64,000 nucleotides of DNA, from the NCBI GenBank assembly GCA_030603665.1, contig JAUVXJ010000008.1:30900-94899 (forward strand), given 5' to 3'. Positions 36,950 to 45,072 of the stretch are shown in pieces; position 1 is the first letter of the stretch; each line of letters opens with the position of its first letter. This stretch comes from Chloroflexota bacterium. Its GTDB lineage: Bacteria; Chloroflexota; Anaerolineae; UBA7937; B3-Chlor. Position numbers and translations under genes: made by a program. A model generated the notes under the pieces. That model did not search any database, was not told the DNA's origin, and saw nothing but the letters and a program-made list of their open reading frames with translations.

Positions 36950-38827
36950 ATGGGATCGCGCAATTGGCGGGAGCGATGTGAGAACAAGCTGACGACAGCA
37001 TCAGAGGCCCTGAGGCTGGTGAGGCGAGGTTGCTCGGTCTTCATCGGGTCTGGGGCCGCCGTTCCTCAATTGCTAGTGACGGAGCTCTCCAACATGTCGT
37101 CAGAACTGGCAAATGTCAAGCTGATCCACGGCCTGACTTTGGCGCTGACCCCTAACACCGAGTCCGAGTACGGGGATCTCTTCCGCCACGATGCGCTCTT
37201 CATCGGAGCTGAGGTGAGAGACGCCGTATGCCAGGGTCGGGCAGACTACACGCCCGTCTTCCTAAGCGAGGTTCCGGCGCTTTTTGCCTCCCAAAGGATG
37301 CATCTCGACGTGGCCCTGATCCAGGTCACGCCCCCCGATAATGATGGGTTCTGTAGCTACGGGGTCTCGGTCGATGTGGTAAAGGCTGCTGCCGAGAGCG
37401 CCCGCCACGTGGTCGCCGAGGTCAACCCCCGCATGCCCAGGACTCTCGGCGATGCCTTCATACACGTGGATCAGATCGCCGCCATGGTGGAAAACGATGC
37501 TCCCCTCCCGGAATTACGGTTCCCGCCCCCTGACGAAGTTACGCTCAAGATAGGCCGCAATGTGGCTGGTCTCGTGGAGGATGGGGCCACCATCCAGATG
37601 GGCATCAGCAGAATCGCACGCTCTATTGCCCCCTTCCTGGAGGACAAGAAGGACCTCGGAGTGCACACAGAGCTGGTCTCCGACTGGATCGTCGACCTGA
37701 TGCAGAAGGGGGTTGTGACCAACGCCCGGAAGACGGTAGATCCAAAGAAGGTGGTCACCAGCTTCTGCTTGGGCAGCCAACGACTGTATGATTTTGTGGA
37801 TCGAAATCGTGCCTTCGAGTTCCGGCCTTGCGACTATACAAACGATCCGTCGATCATCAGCCAGCAAGACAACATGGTTGCCATCAACTCTGCGCTCGAG
37901 ATAGATCTGACGGGTCAGGTCTGTTCGGATTCGCTGGGACAGGTTTTCTACAGCGGGCTGGGAGGACAGGTGGACTTCATCAGGGGAGCGGCCCGTTCCA
38001 AAGGGGGCAAGCCGATCATTGCCCTACCTTCCACCGCCGCTGGAGGGGTCATGTCTCGGATTGTCCCGGCGCTGTCAAGCGGGGCTGGCGTGATGATCAC
38101 CAGGGGCGACGTATACTACGTGGTGACCGAGTACGGCGTGGCCTACCTTCACGGCAAGAACGTCCGGGAGCGTGTTCTGGCATTGATAAGCATAGCCCAT
38201 CCCAAGTTCCGGGCTCAGTTGCTGGAGGAGGCCAAAGCGAATCAGTATATCTACGGTGATCAGCTGATGCCCGTCGGCATCTACCCCTCTGAACTGGAGA
38301 CGAGGGTCACCTTCCGGGGAGAGAGCGTGTTCTTCCGACCGGTCAAGGCCATTGATGAATCGATGATGCAAGATTTCTTCTACAGCCTGTCGGATCGCAG
38401 TGTCTATCAGCGGTACTTCTCCGCCTTGCGGGCTATGCCGCACCAGACCGTCCAGACCATGACCACTATAGACTACGAATGGGAGATGGCCATAGTCGGC
38501 GTGGTCCATCGGGAGGGCCGGGAGAGGATCATTGCCGTCGGAAGGTATGGTCTAATGGGCGAGGGTTCGGATGCGGCCGAAATGGCCTTCACCGTGCGCG
38601 ACGATTGGCAGAACATCGGAATCGGGACTTTCCTCCTCCGATACCTGGCCGCTATCGCAAGACAGCGTGGTGTGTGTGCATTCACAGCTGAGATTCTGGA
38701 GAACAACGGTCCCATGCTCTCGATTCTCAACAACGCAGACCACCCATTGGAATGTGTCTACGACGCCGGGGTGTACATCGCCACCATGAGGCTTGACGAG
38801 GATGGCTCGAATCCTGGTAGTGGATAA
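36950..38827 (+). CDS. acetate/4-hydroxybutyrate-type CoA-transferase fused to a GNAT acetyltransferase
   Basis: 625 residues starting at ATG 36950 (AGAGGT upstream). Residues 1-430 are an acetyl-CoA hydrolase/transferase of the 4-hydroxybutyrate CoA-transferase type, with GVHTELVSDWIVDLM holding the probable catalytic Glu, and GLGGQVDFIRGAARSKGGKPIIALPST. Residues 450-615 are a GNAT domain like that of the Pat lysine acetyltransferases: TIDYEWEMAIVGVV, AEMAFTVRDDWQNIGIGTFLL (acetyl-CoA loop) and EILENNGPMLSI. The enzyme could both transfer CoA among acids and acetylate a protein lysine. It overlaps the REC-deacetylase gene by 26 bases and faces acsA. Confidence 0.92.
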   Translation: MGSRNWRERCENKLTTASEALRLVRRGCSVFIGSGAAVPQLLVTELSNMSSELANVKLIHGLTLALTPNTESEYGDLFRHDALFIGAEVRDAVCQGRADYTPVFLSEVPALFASQRMHLDVALIQVTPPDNDGFCSYGVSVDVVKAAAESARHVVAEVNPRMPRTLGDAFIHVDQIAAMVENDAPLPELRFPPPDEVTLKIGRNVAGLVEDGATIQMGISRIARSIAPFLEDKKDLGVHTELVSDWIVDLMQKGVVTNARKTVDPKKVVTSFCLGSQRLYDFVDRNRAFEFRPCDYTNDPSIISQQDNMVAINSALEIDLTGQVCSDSLGQVFYSGLGGQVDFIRGAARSKGGKPIIALPSTAAGGVMSRIVPALSSGAGVMITRGDVYYVVTEYGVAYLHGKNVRERVLALISIAHPKFRAQLLEEAKANQYIYGDQLMPVGIYPSELETRVTFRGESVFFRPVKAIDESMMQDFFYSLSDRSVYQRYFSALRAMPHQTVQTMTTIDYEWEMAIVGVVHREGRERIIAVGRYGLMGEGSDAAEMAFTVRDDWQNIGIGTFLLRYLAAIARQRGVCAFTAEILENNGPMLSILNNADHPLECVYDAGVYIATMRLDEDGSNPGSG

Positions 38828-40298
38828 CGACCCCGGTTTTGTGCGCATGGCCAGGGGGGTTCTATACACGGACGGGTACCTGGTACAGGTGGCGACGGAC
38901 AGCAGCGAGGCCTTGAGCCTCATGGAGCACGCCATCCCGGACTTGGTACTCCTGGACAACCAGTTCCGTCGGGAAATAGACGGCGTGGATTTGATGGACG
39001 CGATGTCGCGAAATACTCGGCTGCGACAGATTCCGAAAGTCATAGTCGTCGATTCCGCCCCAGAGGGAAGTGATGAGCCTGGCGATTCCTTGGAGAATGC
39101 GCTCTGGCTGTCAAAGCCCGTAAAGCCCGAGACCCTCTCGGATGCTGTTGCTGGGCAGGTGACGAGGACCGCCTTTGTCTACTCGCCCCAGCATGGTGAG
39201 TATGAATACGGGCCCGATCATCCCATGGAGCCTCGCCGGGCCCTGGAGACGGTGGAGCTGTGTCACAAGTATGGCCTGCTGGACAAGCCCTGGGTGGACG
39301 TTGTCGAACCGCAACCGGCTGGTGTGGAAGATATGGTACTGTTCCATGACCGGGATTACTTGGCTGCTCTTCAGGAAGCCAACGATGGCGTGTTCGTGGA
39401 GAGCATGATCGAATTCGGGCTGGGGACGATGGACTGCCCGGTCTTTCCCGGCGTATATGACTACTCTGCTCTGGCCACCGGTGGAACACTGCTGGCGGCG
39501 AGCCTCGTAGATGGGGGTAGGTATGACCTGGCCTTCAACCTGTCGGGGGGGTTCCACCACGCTCATCACCGAAATGCCGAGGGCTTCTGCTACGTGAACG
39601 ACATAGCGATCGCTATCCGTCACCTTCTGCGGAAGGGACGTCGAATAGCATACGTCGATCTGGATGCTCACCACGGCGACGGCGTGCAGGACGCGTTCTA
39701 CAACGATAATCGGGTGCTCACCATCTCTCTGCACGAGAGTGGAAAGACGCTATTCCCTTGGTCGGGCTTTGAGACCGAGATCGGCGCAGGCGACGGCAGA
39801 GGGTACAACATCAACGTGCCGCTTCCACCCCAGACGGATGACGAGGTCTTCCTCGAGGCCTTCCACAAGGTCGTCCCCGAAGCGGTCGCTGCCTTCGACC
39901 CTGATATCGTTTTCGCCCTTGTCGGAGCTGATGGGTTGCTTGCCGACCCGCTTTCCCACCTGGCGCTCACCAACAACGCCTACGCCGAGGCTGCGATGGT
40001 CATCGAGGCCATCTCCCCTGAATGCGTCGTCCTGGGTGGTGGCGGGTACCAGATGAACAGCGTCGCGAGAGCCTGGTGCCTGACCTGGGCGGTGATGAAT
40101 GGCATCGAGCCGGAGGACGAGTATGCTGGGACCATTGGCGGCATGATGCTGGGCACGGAGTATGTGGAGGGGGGTGGTCTCCGCGACAGGCACGCCTACA
40201 CCACGGGACCTCTCAAGGCGGAGATCCGCAAAGAGGTGGTGAGGGTGACGGAGTACATCAAAGACACCGTCTTCTCACTTATCACTCCGAGCACCTAG
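38802..40298 (+). CDS. response-regulator receiver fused to AcuC-like histone deacetylase family protein
   Basis: 498 residues. ATG 38802 (MARILVVDND) fits the receiver start; a TTG nine bases earlier is less likely. Residues 1-120 are a REC domain with acidic pocket D8 and D10, phospho-acceptor D52 (LVLLDNQF) and the conserved Lys in LSKPVKP. From about 125 a class I HDAC/AcuC domain follows: GGFHHAHHRNAEGFCYVNDIAIA, zinc ligands in VDLDAHHGDGVQDAF and GADGLLADPLSHL, and GGGGY. All catalytic residues are present. It probably removes acetyl groups from lysine, with activity set by phosphorylation. No histidine kinase is in the window. Confidence 0.92.
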   Translation: MARILVVDNDPGFVRMARGVLYTDGYLVQVATDSSEALSLMEHAIPDLVLLDNQFRREIDGVDLMDAMSRNTRLRQIPKVIVVDSAPEGSDEPGDSLENALWLSKPVKPETLSDAVAGQVTRTAFVYSPQHGEYEYGPDHPMEPRRALETVELCHKYGLLDKPWVDVVEPQPAGVEDMVLFHDRDYLAALQEANDGVFVESMIEFGLGTMDCPVFPGVYDYSALATGGTLLAASLVDGGRYDLAFNLSGGFHHAHHRNAEGFCYVNDIAIAIRHLLRKGRRIAYVDLDAHHGDGVQDAFYNDNRVLTISLHESGKTLFPWSGFETEIGAGDGRGYNINVPLPPQTDDEVFLEAFHKVVPEAVAAFDPDIVFALVGADGLLADPLSHLALTNNAYAEAAMVIEAISPECVVLGGGGYQMNSVARAWCLTWAVMNGIEPEDEYAGTIGGMMLGTEYVEGGGLRDRHAYTTGPLKAEIRKEVVRVTEYIKDTVFSLITPST

Positions 40299-40340
40299 CG
40301 GGTACACCTCCCAGTCGATCAGCCGTCCAAGAGCACTAGA

Positions 40341-40378
40341 AAGGGCCACCGCGTGACTCGCGGTGGCCCTTGTTGTTT
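40341..40378 (+). terminator. rho-independent terminator
   Basis: A 13-pair stem (AAGGGCCACCGCG with CGCGGTGGCCCTT) around TGACT is followed by GTTGTTT. It lies between the convergent deacetylase and acsA genes and serves the plus-strand transcript; the T-tract in the other direction is poor. Confidence 0.8.
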
Positions 40379-40427
40379 CTTGGGTATGGCTCAGAGGTCG
40401 CTGGCTGCGGTGCCAGCCAGACCTCTG

Positions 40428-42398
40428 CTATTGTCTATCCCTCACCAATTCCTCCACTACCGACGGGTCAGCGAGGGTGGTGGTATCTCCGAGTTGTTCT
40501 CTGCCCTCGGCGATGGCCTTGAGGATCCGTCTCATGATTTTGCCGGATCTGGTCTTGGGCAGGGCATCGGCGAACTGGATCTTATCGGGTCTGGCGATAG
40601 GTCCAATCTCTTTGCCCACGTGTTTGGCCAGTTCCTTTTTGAGCTCTTCGGAGGGTTGTTGGTCACCGCGGAGGGTGACGAAACCGTAGAGGGCCTGGCC
40701 CTTGATTTCGTGCGGGAAGGGGACGACAGCGGCCTCGGTGACCAAGGGGTGGCTAACGAGGGCGCTTTCGACCTCCATGGTGCCGATGCGGTGGCCTGAG
40801 ACGTTAATCACATCGTCGACGCGGCCCATAAGCCAGAAGTAGCCGTCTTTGTCTTGTCTGGCGCCGTCTCCGGTGAAGTAGATGGTACCGAGGTTGGTGT
40901 AGTGTGAGAAGTAGGTATCGACGAAGCGGTCGGGGTTCTTGTAGATGGTCATGAGCATGCCTGGCCAGGGTTTGTTGACGATGAGGTAGCCGCCTTCGTT
41001 GGGGTTACAGGGGGTGCCGTCATCGCGTACGACCTCAGGGAAGATGCCTGGGAAGGGTTTGGTGGCGGAGCCGGGTTTGAGGTCGATGATTCCGGGGAGG
41101 GGTGTGATGATCACGCCGCCGGTTTCGGTTTGCCAGTAGGTATCGACGATGGGGCAGTTGTTGTTACCGATGACGGTATAGTACCACATCCAGGCTTCGG
41201 GGTTGATGGGTTCGCCGACGGAGCCGAGGAGGCGGAGGGAGGAGAGGTCTCTGTTATTGGGCCAGTCGTCGCCGTCGCGGGCGATGGCTCTGATGGCGGT
41301 GGGTGCGGTATAGAAGATGGAGACCTTGTACTTTTCGACGATTTCCCAGAAGCGATCTGGCTGGGGGTAGTTGGGGACGCCTTCGAACATCAGGCTGGTG
41401 GCGCCCACGGCGAGGGGTCCATAGACGATGTAGCTATGGCCGGTGACCCAGCCGATGTCGGCGGTGCACCAGTAGATATCGTCGTCTTTGATATCGAAGA
41501 CCCACTTCATGGTCAAGAGAGTATAGAGGAGATAGCCTGCGGTGTTGTGGACGACGCCTTTGGGTTTGCCGGTGGTGCCGCTGGTGTAGAGGATGTAGAG
41601 GATATCATCGGCGTTCATGGGTTCGGGATCGCACTGGGGGGAGGCGTCGGCGATGAGTTCATGCCACCAGTGGTCGCGGTCTTGGGTCCATTCGATGTCC
41701 GCGCGGGTACGGTTGACCACGATCACGTTTTCGATGGAAGGGCAATCGTCGAGGACGCTATCGGCGTTGGCCTTGAGGGGGGTAATCTTGCCTCGGCGGA
41801 AGCTGCCATCGCTGGTGATGAGGACTTTGGCTTCGGCGTCGAGGATGCGGTCTTTGAGGGATTCGGCCGAGAAGCCGCCGAAGACGATGCTGTGAATGGC
41901 GCCGATTCTGGCGCAGGCCAGCATGGCGATGGGGAGTTCAGGGATCATGGGTAGGTACATGCAGACGCGGTCGCCCTTGGAGACGCCCATGCTCTTCAAG
42001 ACGTTGGCGAACTTGCAGACCTCCTGGTGTAGTTCTTCGTAGGTGTAGGATTTGCTGTCGCCTTGGGGTTCACCCTCCCAGATAAGGGCTGTCTTGGTGC
42101 GGCGTTCGGTCTTGAGATGGCGGTCCAGGCAGTTGTAGGATGCGTTAATCTGGCCTCCGACGAACCAGCGCCAGAAGGGGGGTTCACCTGAGAGGACCTT
42201 GTCCCATTTCTTGTACCAGTCGAGGTGCTCTTCAGCCAGTCTGGCCCAGAAGCCCTCCAGGTCTTGCTCGGCCTCCTTAACCAGAGAGTTGTACTCTTCA
42301 GCGGACTTGACGTTGGCCTGGCTGCTAAACTCCTTGGAAGGAGGGAAGAGCCTCTTCTCATCCAACAATGAAGTGATGGTGTCTTCTCTTTCTGACAT
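40428..42398 (-). CDS. acsA: acetyl-CoA synthetase (AMP-forming)
   Basis: 656 residues from ATG 42398, with GGAGG eight bases upstream. It makes acetyl-CoA from acetate, ATP and CoA. Motifs: [14 protein letters not shown] (P-loop), [24 protein letters not shown], and the C-terminal [11 protein letters not shown] with the catalytic Lys at about residue 620. That lysine is the one reversibly acetylated in known Acs enzymes. The genes facing it encode a GNAT and a deacetylase, so the classical acetylation switch is likely to operate here. Confidence 0.97.
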   Translation of the reverse strand: MSEREDTITSLLDEKRLFPPSKEFSSQANVKSAEEYNSLVKEAEQDLEGFWARLAEEHLDWYKKWDKVLSGEPPFWRWFVGGQINASYNCLDRHLKTERRTKTALIWEGEPQGDSKSYTYEELHQEVCKFANVLKSMGVSKGDRVCMYLPMIPELPIAMLACARIGAIHSIVFGGFSAESLKDRILDAEAKVLITSDGSFRRGKITPLKANADSVLDDCPSIENVIVVNRTRADIEWTQDRDHWWHELIADASPQCDPEPMNADDILYILYTSGTTGKPKGVVHNTAGYLLYTLLTMKWVFDIKDDDIYWCTADIGWVTGHSYIVYGPLAVGATSLMFEGVPNYPQPDRFWEIVEKYKVSIFYTAPTAIRAIARDGDDWPNNRDLSSLRLLGSVGEPINPEAWMWYYTVIGNNNCPIVDTYWQTETGGVIITPLPGIIDLKPGSATKPFPGIFPEVVRDDGTPCNPNEGGYLIVNKPWPGMLMTIYKNPDRFVDTYFSHYTNLGTIYFTGDGARQDKDGYFWLMGRVDDVINVSGHRIGTMEVESALVSHPLVTEAAVVPFPHEIKGQALYGFVTLRGDQQPSEELKKELAKHVGKEIGPIARPDKIQFADALPKTRSGKIMRRILKAIAEGREQLGDTTTLADPSVVEELVRDRQ

Positions 42399-42418
42399 TT
42401 GTTTTACCTCCACCAAGG

Positions 42419-42447
42419 ATAGTAACATAGTCTAGGAGATTTTTCAA
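42419..42447 (-). promoter_or_regulatory. acsA promoter
   Basis: On the minus strand TTGAAA (42447-42442) and TACTAT (42424-42419) are 17 bases apart, with about 15 bases from the predicted start to the acsA ATG. Confidence 0.55.
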
Positions 42448-42600
42448 TTGCAGTAGGACAAGGGAAGGAGACCCACGGACCGCCGGTGGGACTCATGATG
42501 CGCGGCCACGGCTAACGATGAGACTCCGTCTCGGCCTGCTCTGGGGTTGCTAGAGGCGGCAGGGATTCTGTTCGCGGGGCGGCCGGGCAAGCGCAGACAC

Positions 42601-42629
42601 TTGATAATGGATGGTGATGCGTCTATCAT
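42601..42629 (+). promoter_or_regulatory. promoter of the small HTH gene
   Basis: TTGATA (42601-42606) and TATCAT (42624-42629) are 17 bases apart. GGGAGGG and the ATG at 42652 follow. Confidence 0.5.
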
Positions 42630-42651
42630 AGACGGCGTAGGGAGGGTCGCG

Positions 42652-42879
42652 ATGGGCATGACGGAGCGGCAGCAGGGGTTCTTGGAGCTGTACCGGGAGG
42701 TCAAGGCACCCTTGCACTACTCTGTGGTGGCGGAGAAGCTGACGATCAGCAACATCTCCGCGTACGACATGCTACGCTCGCTGAAGCAGAAGGGTATGGT
42801 CGCCTCGCAGTATCTCTTGCCCAAGAAGCAGCCTGGACCCGGCCGCTCCACGGTGGCATTCTATTTTCGGAACTACTGA
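42652..42879 (+). CDS. small winged-helix DNA-binding protein
   Basis: 75 residues from ATG 42652, with GGGAGGG five bases upstream. TERQQGFLELYREVKAPLHYSVVAEKLTISNISAYDMLRSLKQKGMV is a winged-helix segment. It ends with a strand-like GRSTVAFYFRNY. Similar sequences occur as the N-terminal part of longer proteins. Here a DegV fragment follows immediately in another frame, so this may be the surviving front of a broken gene or fusion. Confidence 0.6.
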   Translation: MGMTERQQGFLELYREVKAPLHYSVVAEKLTISNISAYDMLRSLKQKGMVASQYLLPKKQPGPGRSTVAFYFRNY

Positions 42880-43250
42880 GCGGAAGGATCAAGTCGGCCC
42901 TGTCGGCTCGCGAGTTGGTGAACCATGTCCCCATCGAGATCATAGATTCGCGCTCTGTCTCTCTGGGGCTGGGTTTGATCGTCACGGCTGCCGCGCGAGC
43001 AATTCAGGAGGGAAGGAGCCTTCTTGAAGTAGTGGAGGCGATCCAGCAATTGATACCGAAGATGAACATCATCTTCGTGGTAGACACGCTGAAGTATCTG
43101 CATATGGGCGGCCGCATAGGGGGCGCGTCGGCGATGCTGGGCTCGGCGCTCAAGATCAAACCGCTGTTGCACAGACACGAGGGTGAAGTCAGCCCGCTGG
43201 AGAGGGTAAGGTCGAAGTGTCGCGCTTCCAGCCTGCTGAGTCCTACCTGA
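42876..43250 (+). pseudogene. DegV-family fragment, truncated at both ends
   Basis: The reading frame holds the middle and C-terminal part of a DegV fatty-acid-binding protein: IEIIDSRSVSLGLGLIVTAAARA, IIFVVDTLKYLHMGGRIGGASAMLG and KIKPLLHRHEGEVSPLERVRSK. About 90 residues of the usual N-terminal domain are missing and the C-terminus breaks off after the ERVR motif. It starts right at the stop of the winged-helix gene, in a different frame. DegV proteins bind fatty acids for the FakA kinase; this copy cannot be functional as such. Confidence 0.75.
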
Positions 43251-43363
43251 CGGGTCTGACGCCCGCGGTGGGCACCCATGTAGGGCCAGGCACGCTTGGA
43301 CTGGGTTGGTGCGTAGAGTAGAGACGGACGTTGGTCAGACCAGCGTTCAGCATGGGATACATC

Positions 43364-44662
43364 CTATGCGCCCGCTACCTTGTCTAGTAGCTCCTCGTAG
43401 GTGCTCATGGGGGATACTGTGTCCAGAAACTCGACCAGGGAGGAGCTTGTCTCCCTCAAGTCGCGCATTTGGTCACCGATAGGGTTGGTCTCGGCGGCCC
43501 AGCCCTTGCCCGCGGCGTAGGAACCGTAGAAGGCGAAGTAGGCTTGATTCAGCTTGCGAAGGTAGTATCCCATCTCCACCAGCTTCTGCCTTCTTTGCTC
43601 CATGTAGGCTTCTGCTTCCTCCACTAGCCCTAGTTCCAGCAGTTCCTCGACATGGATCCTGGTCTTGCGCATATGGGCGTTAAAGCTGAACTCGTCCTCG
43701 TGGATAGGTTCGAGAGCGGCTGAGCGCTCGCGGTCCATCTCCGCTATCCTTCTCTCGTAGATGTCGGGATAGTAGCGTCTCGCCAACTCCAGGGACAGCT
43801 CGTCGCCTGCCATGCTAGCGACGGTCTCATTCATGCTGATCAACTCCTGGCTATCGGCGTAATGCTGTCCCAGGGGGTGGAAGAACAGATAGTTGTGAAT
43901 CCACTCGTGGGTGATCACGCGGATGGCGAAGTCCAACGAGGTGTTTTCAACGATGACCGTGGGGTACGCCCCAACGCCTCCGGTTGGTACCACCAGTGAG
44001 GAGACATCCAACTGATCTGTGTAGTCCTCGATCTCCTCTATCCGCTCCAGACTCAGGCCAGGCTGGAGGGAGACGTTCGCTATTCGTTCGATCCTGTCCC
44101 GCCTGGAGATGACAAGGAAGTCGGGGGAGGATTGGAACTCGAACTCGACCGGCGGCATAACCCATCGCTGCAACAGGGGAAGACGCAAGGTGATCCCTTC
44201 TGAGCGAAGAACCCCCTCTGCTTGGCGGCGGATGATATTCTCCACGAGGTTCTCTGATCGGCGACGCTCTGCTCTTAGATCCTCCAACTGGGCCTGAAGG
44301 CCAAGCGTGTCCGCTGCCTCTCCCTCCCTGGCTCGCTTGACCGCGATCTCGCCCTCCAGGCGGCCGATCTCCTGCACCAGGGCGAAGTACTCTCGCACAG
44401 CGCGAACCTGCTGCTCGTCATCCATACCGTGAGGTTGGTCGGTTCCCAACGTGCGATTGACGAGCTTCTCCAGGATGGTTCGCCCCTCGTAGGCGCCCCA
44501 ATCAAATCTGTGGGGCCCAGTGAGGGGATCGGTGCGATAGCCGAAATAGTCGGCCGGATGGAGGGAATCTCTGCTCAGTACCAGCAACAGCAGGGCTAAT
44601 AGTAGCGAACAGCCGAGGATTCTGCGTGCCTTGGACGCCATTCCTGTGGAATCTTGGGTCAT
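43364..44662 (-). CDS. membrane-anchored protein with HExxH metalloprotease motif
   Basis: 432 residues. One N-terminal helix (LGCSLLLALLLLVLSRD) anchors the rest outside the membrane. A coiled coil (about residues 85-145) with EIGRLEGEIAVKRAREGEA and QAQLEDLRAERRR follows. Near residue 250, RVITHEWIHNYLFFHPLG gives a zinc HExxH, and ISMNETVASMAGDELS downstream could supply the third ligand (Glu) as in gluzincins. It matches no named peptidase that I recognise, but the layout is that of an active enzyme. It is a single gene with no clear partner. Confidence 0.7.
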   Translation of the reverse strand: MTQDSTGMASKARRILGCSLLLALLLLVLSRDSLHPADYFGYRTDPLTGPHRFDWGAYEGRTILEKLVNRTLGTDQPHGMDDEQQVRAVREYFALVQEIGRLEGEIAVKRAREGEAADTLGLQAQLEDLRAERRRSENLVENIIRRQAEGVLRSEGITLRLPLLQRWVMPPVEFEFQSSPDFLVISRRDRIERIANVSLQPGLSLERIEEIEDYTDQLDVSSLVVPTGGVGAYPTVIVENTSLDFAIRVITHEWIHNYLFFHPLGQHYADSQELISMNETVASMAGDELSLELARRYYPDIYERRIAEMDRERSAALEPIHEDEFSFNAHMRKTRIHVEELLELGLVEEAEAYMEQRRQKLVEMGYYLRKLNQAYFAFYGSYAAGKGWAAETNPIGDQMRDLRETSSSLVEFLDTVSPMSTYEELLDKVAGA

Positions 44663-44969
44663 CTAGTCATATTCTACCACCCAGGTGGGCGGTTCACAAA
44701 AGGGCCGGCCGGAAGTTGCGTGAGCCGGCTGGTATCCGGGCATATCTTGGCAGCGCTCAACCAGGCAGCCATACCTCTTGATTCAGACGGCGATCAGTCT
44801 TTGTGCAGCCCTTGGTGTCGCGTTCGTCCTGGGCAGGGTAGCTTCGCCGCGCTTCTGAGAAGTCCTTCTTGTTCGGGTACCCCCCGGGGGGTCGGTTCTT
44901 CCTCCAAGAAACTGCACGCACCGCGCTCCTGCCTCCCTGTGGCCGGGATCGGGCCTTGCCATGATGCCA
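44663..44969. other. intergenic stretch between divergent genes
   Basis: About 300 bases with no credible gene. It includes a perfect 14-base palindrome at 44879-44892 and leads to the promoter of the DUF4012 gene. Confidence 0.4.
44879..44892. repeat. perfect palindrome ACCCCCCGGGGGGT
   Basis: A 14-base inverted repeat without a loop lies between the two divergent surface-protein genes, about 80 bases before the DUF4012 promoter. It could be an operator half-site pair or chance in GC-rich DNA. Confidence 0.4.
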
Positions 44970-44998
44970 TTGTGCCGTCAGTCTGCGTGTGGTATACT
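44970..44998 (+). promoter_or_regulatory. promoter of the DUF4012 gene
   Basis: TTGTGC (44970-44975) and TATACT (44993-44998) are 17 bases apart. The predicted leader to ATG 45073 is about 68 bases. Confidence 0.5.
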
Positions 44999-45072
44999 TC
45001 TTGGCTGGCTGAGCCACTCCGACCATCTTCACAGTGTCCCGCAGCAGCACCGACTCTTCCGGGGTAGACTCT

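Noticed and set aside
42877..42879. TGA at the end of the winged-helix gene as a second selenocysteine codon
   Set aside because: The frame after it soon stops again and shows no family similarity, and no CxxC-like motif or hairpin surrounds it.
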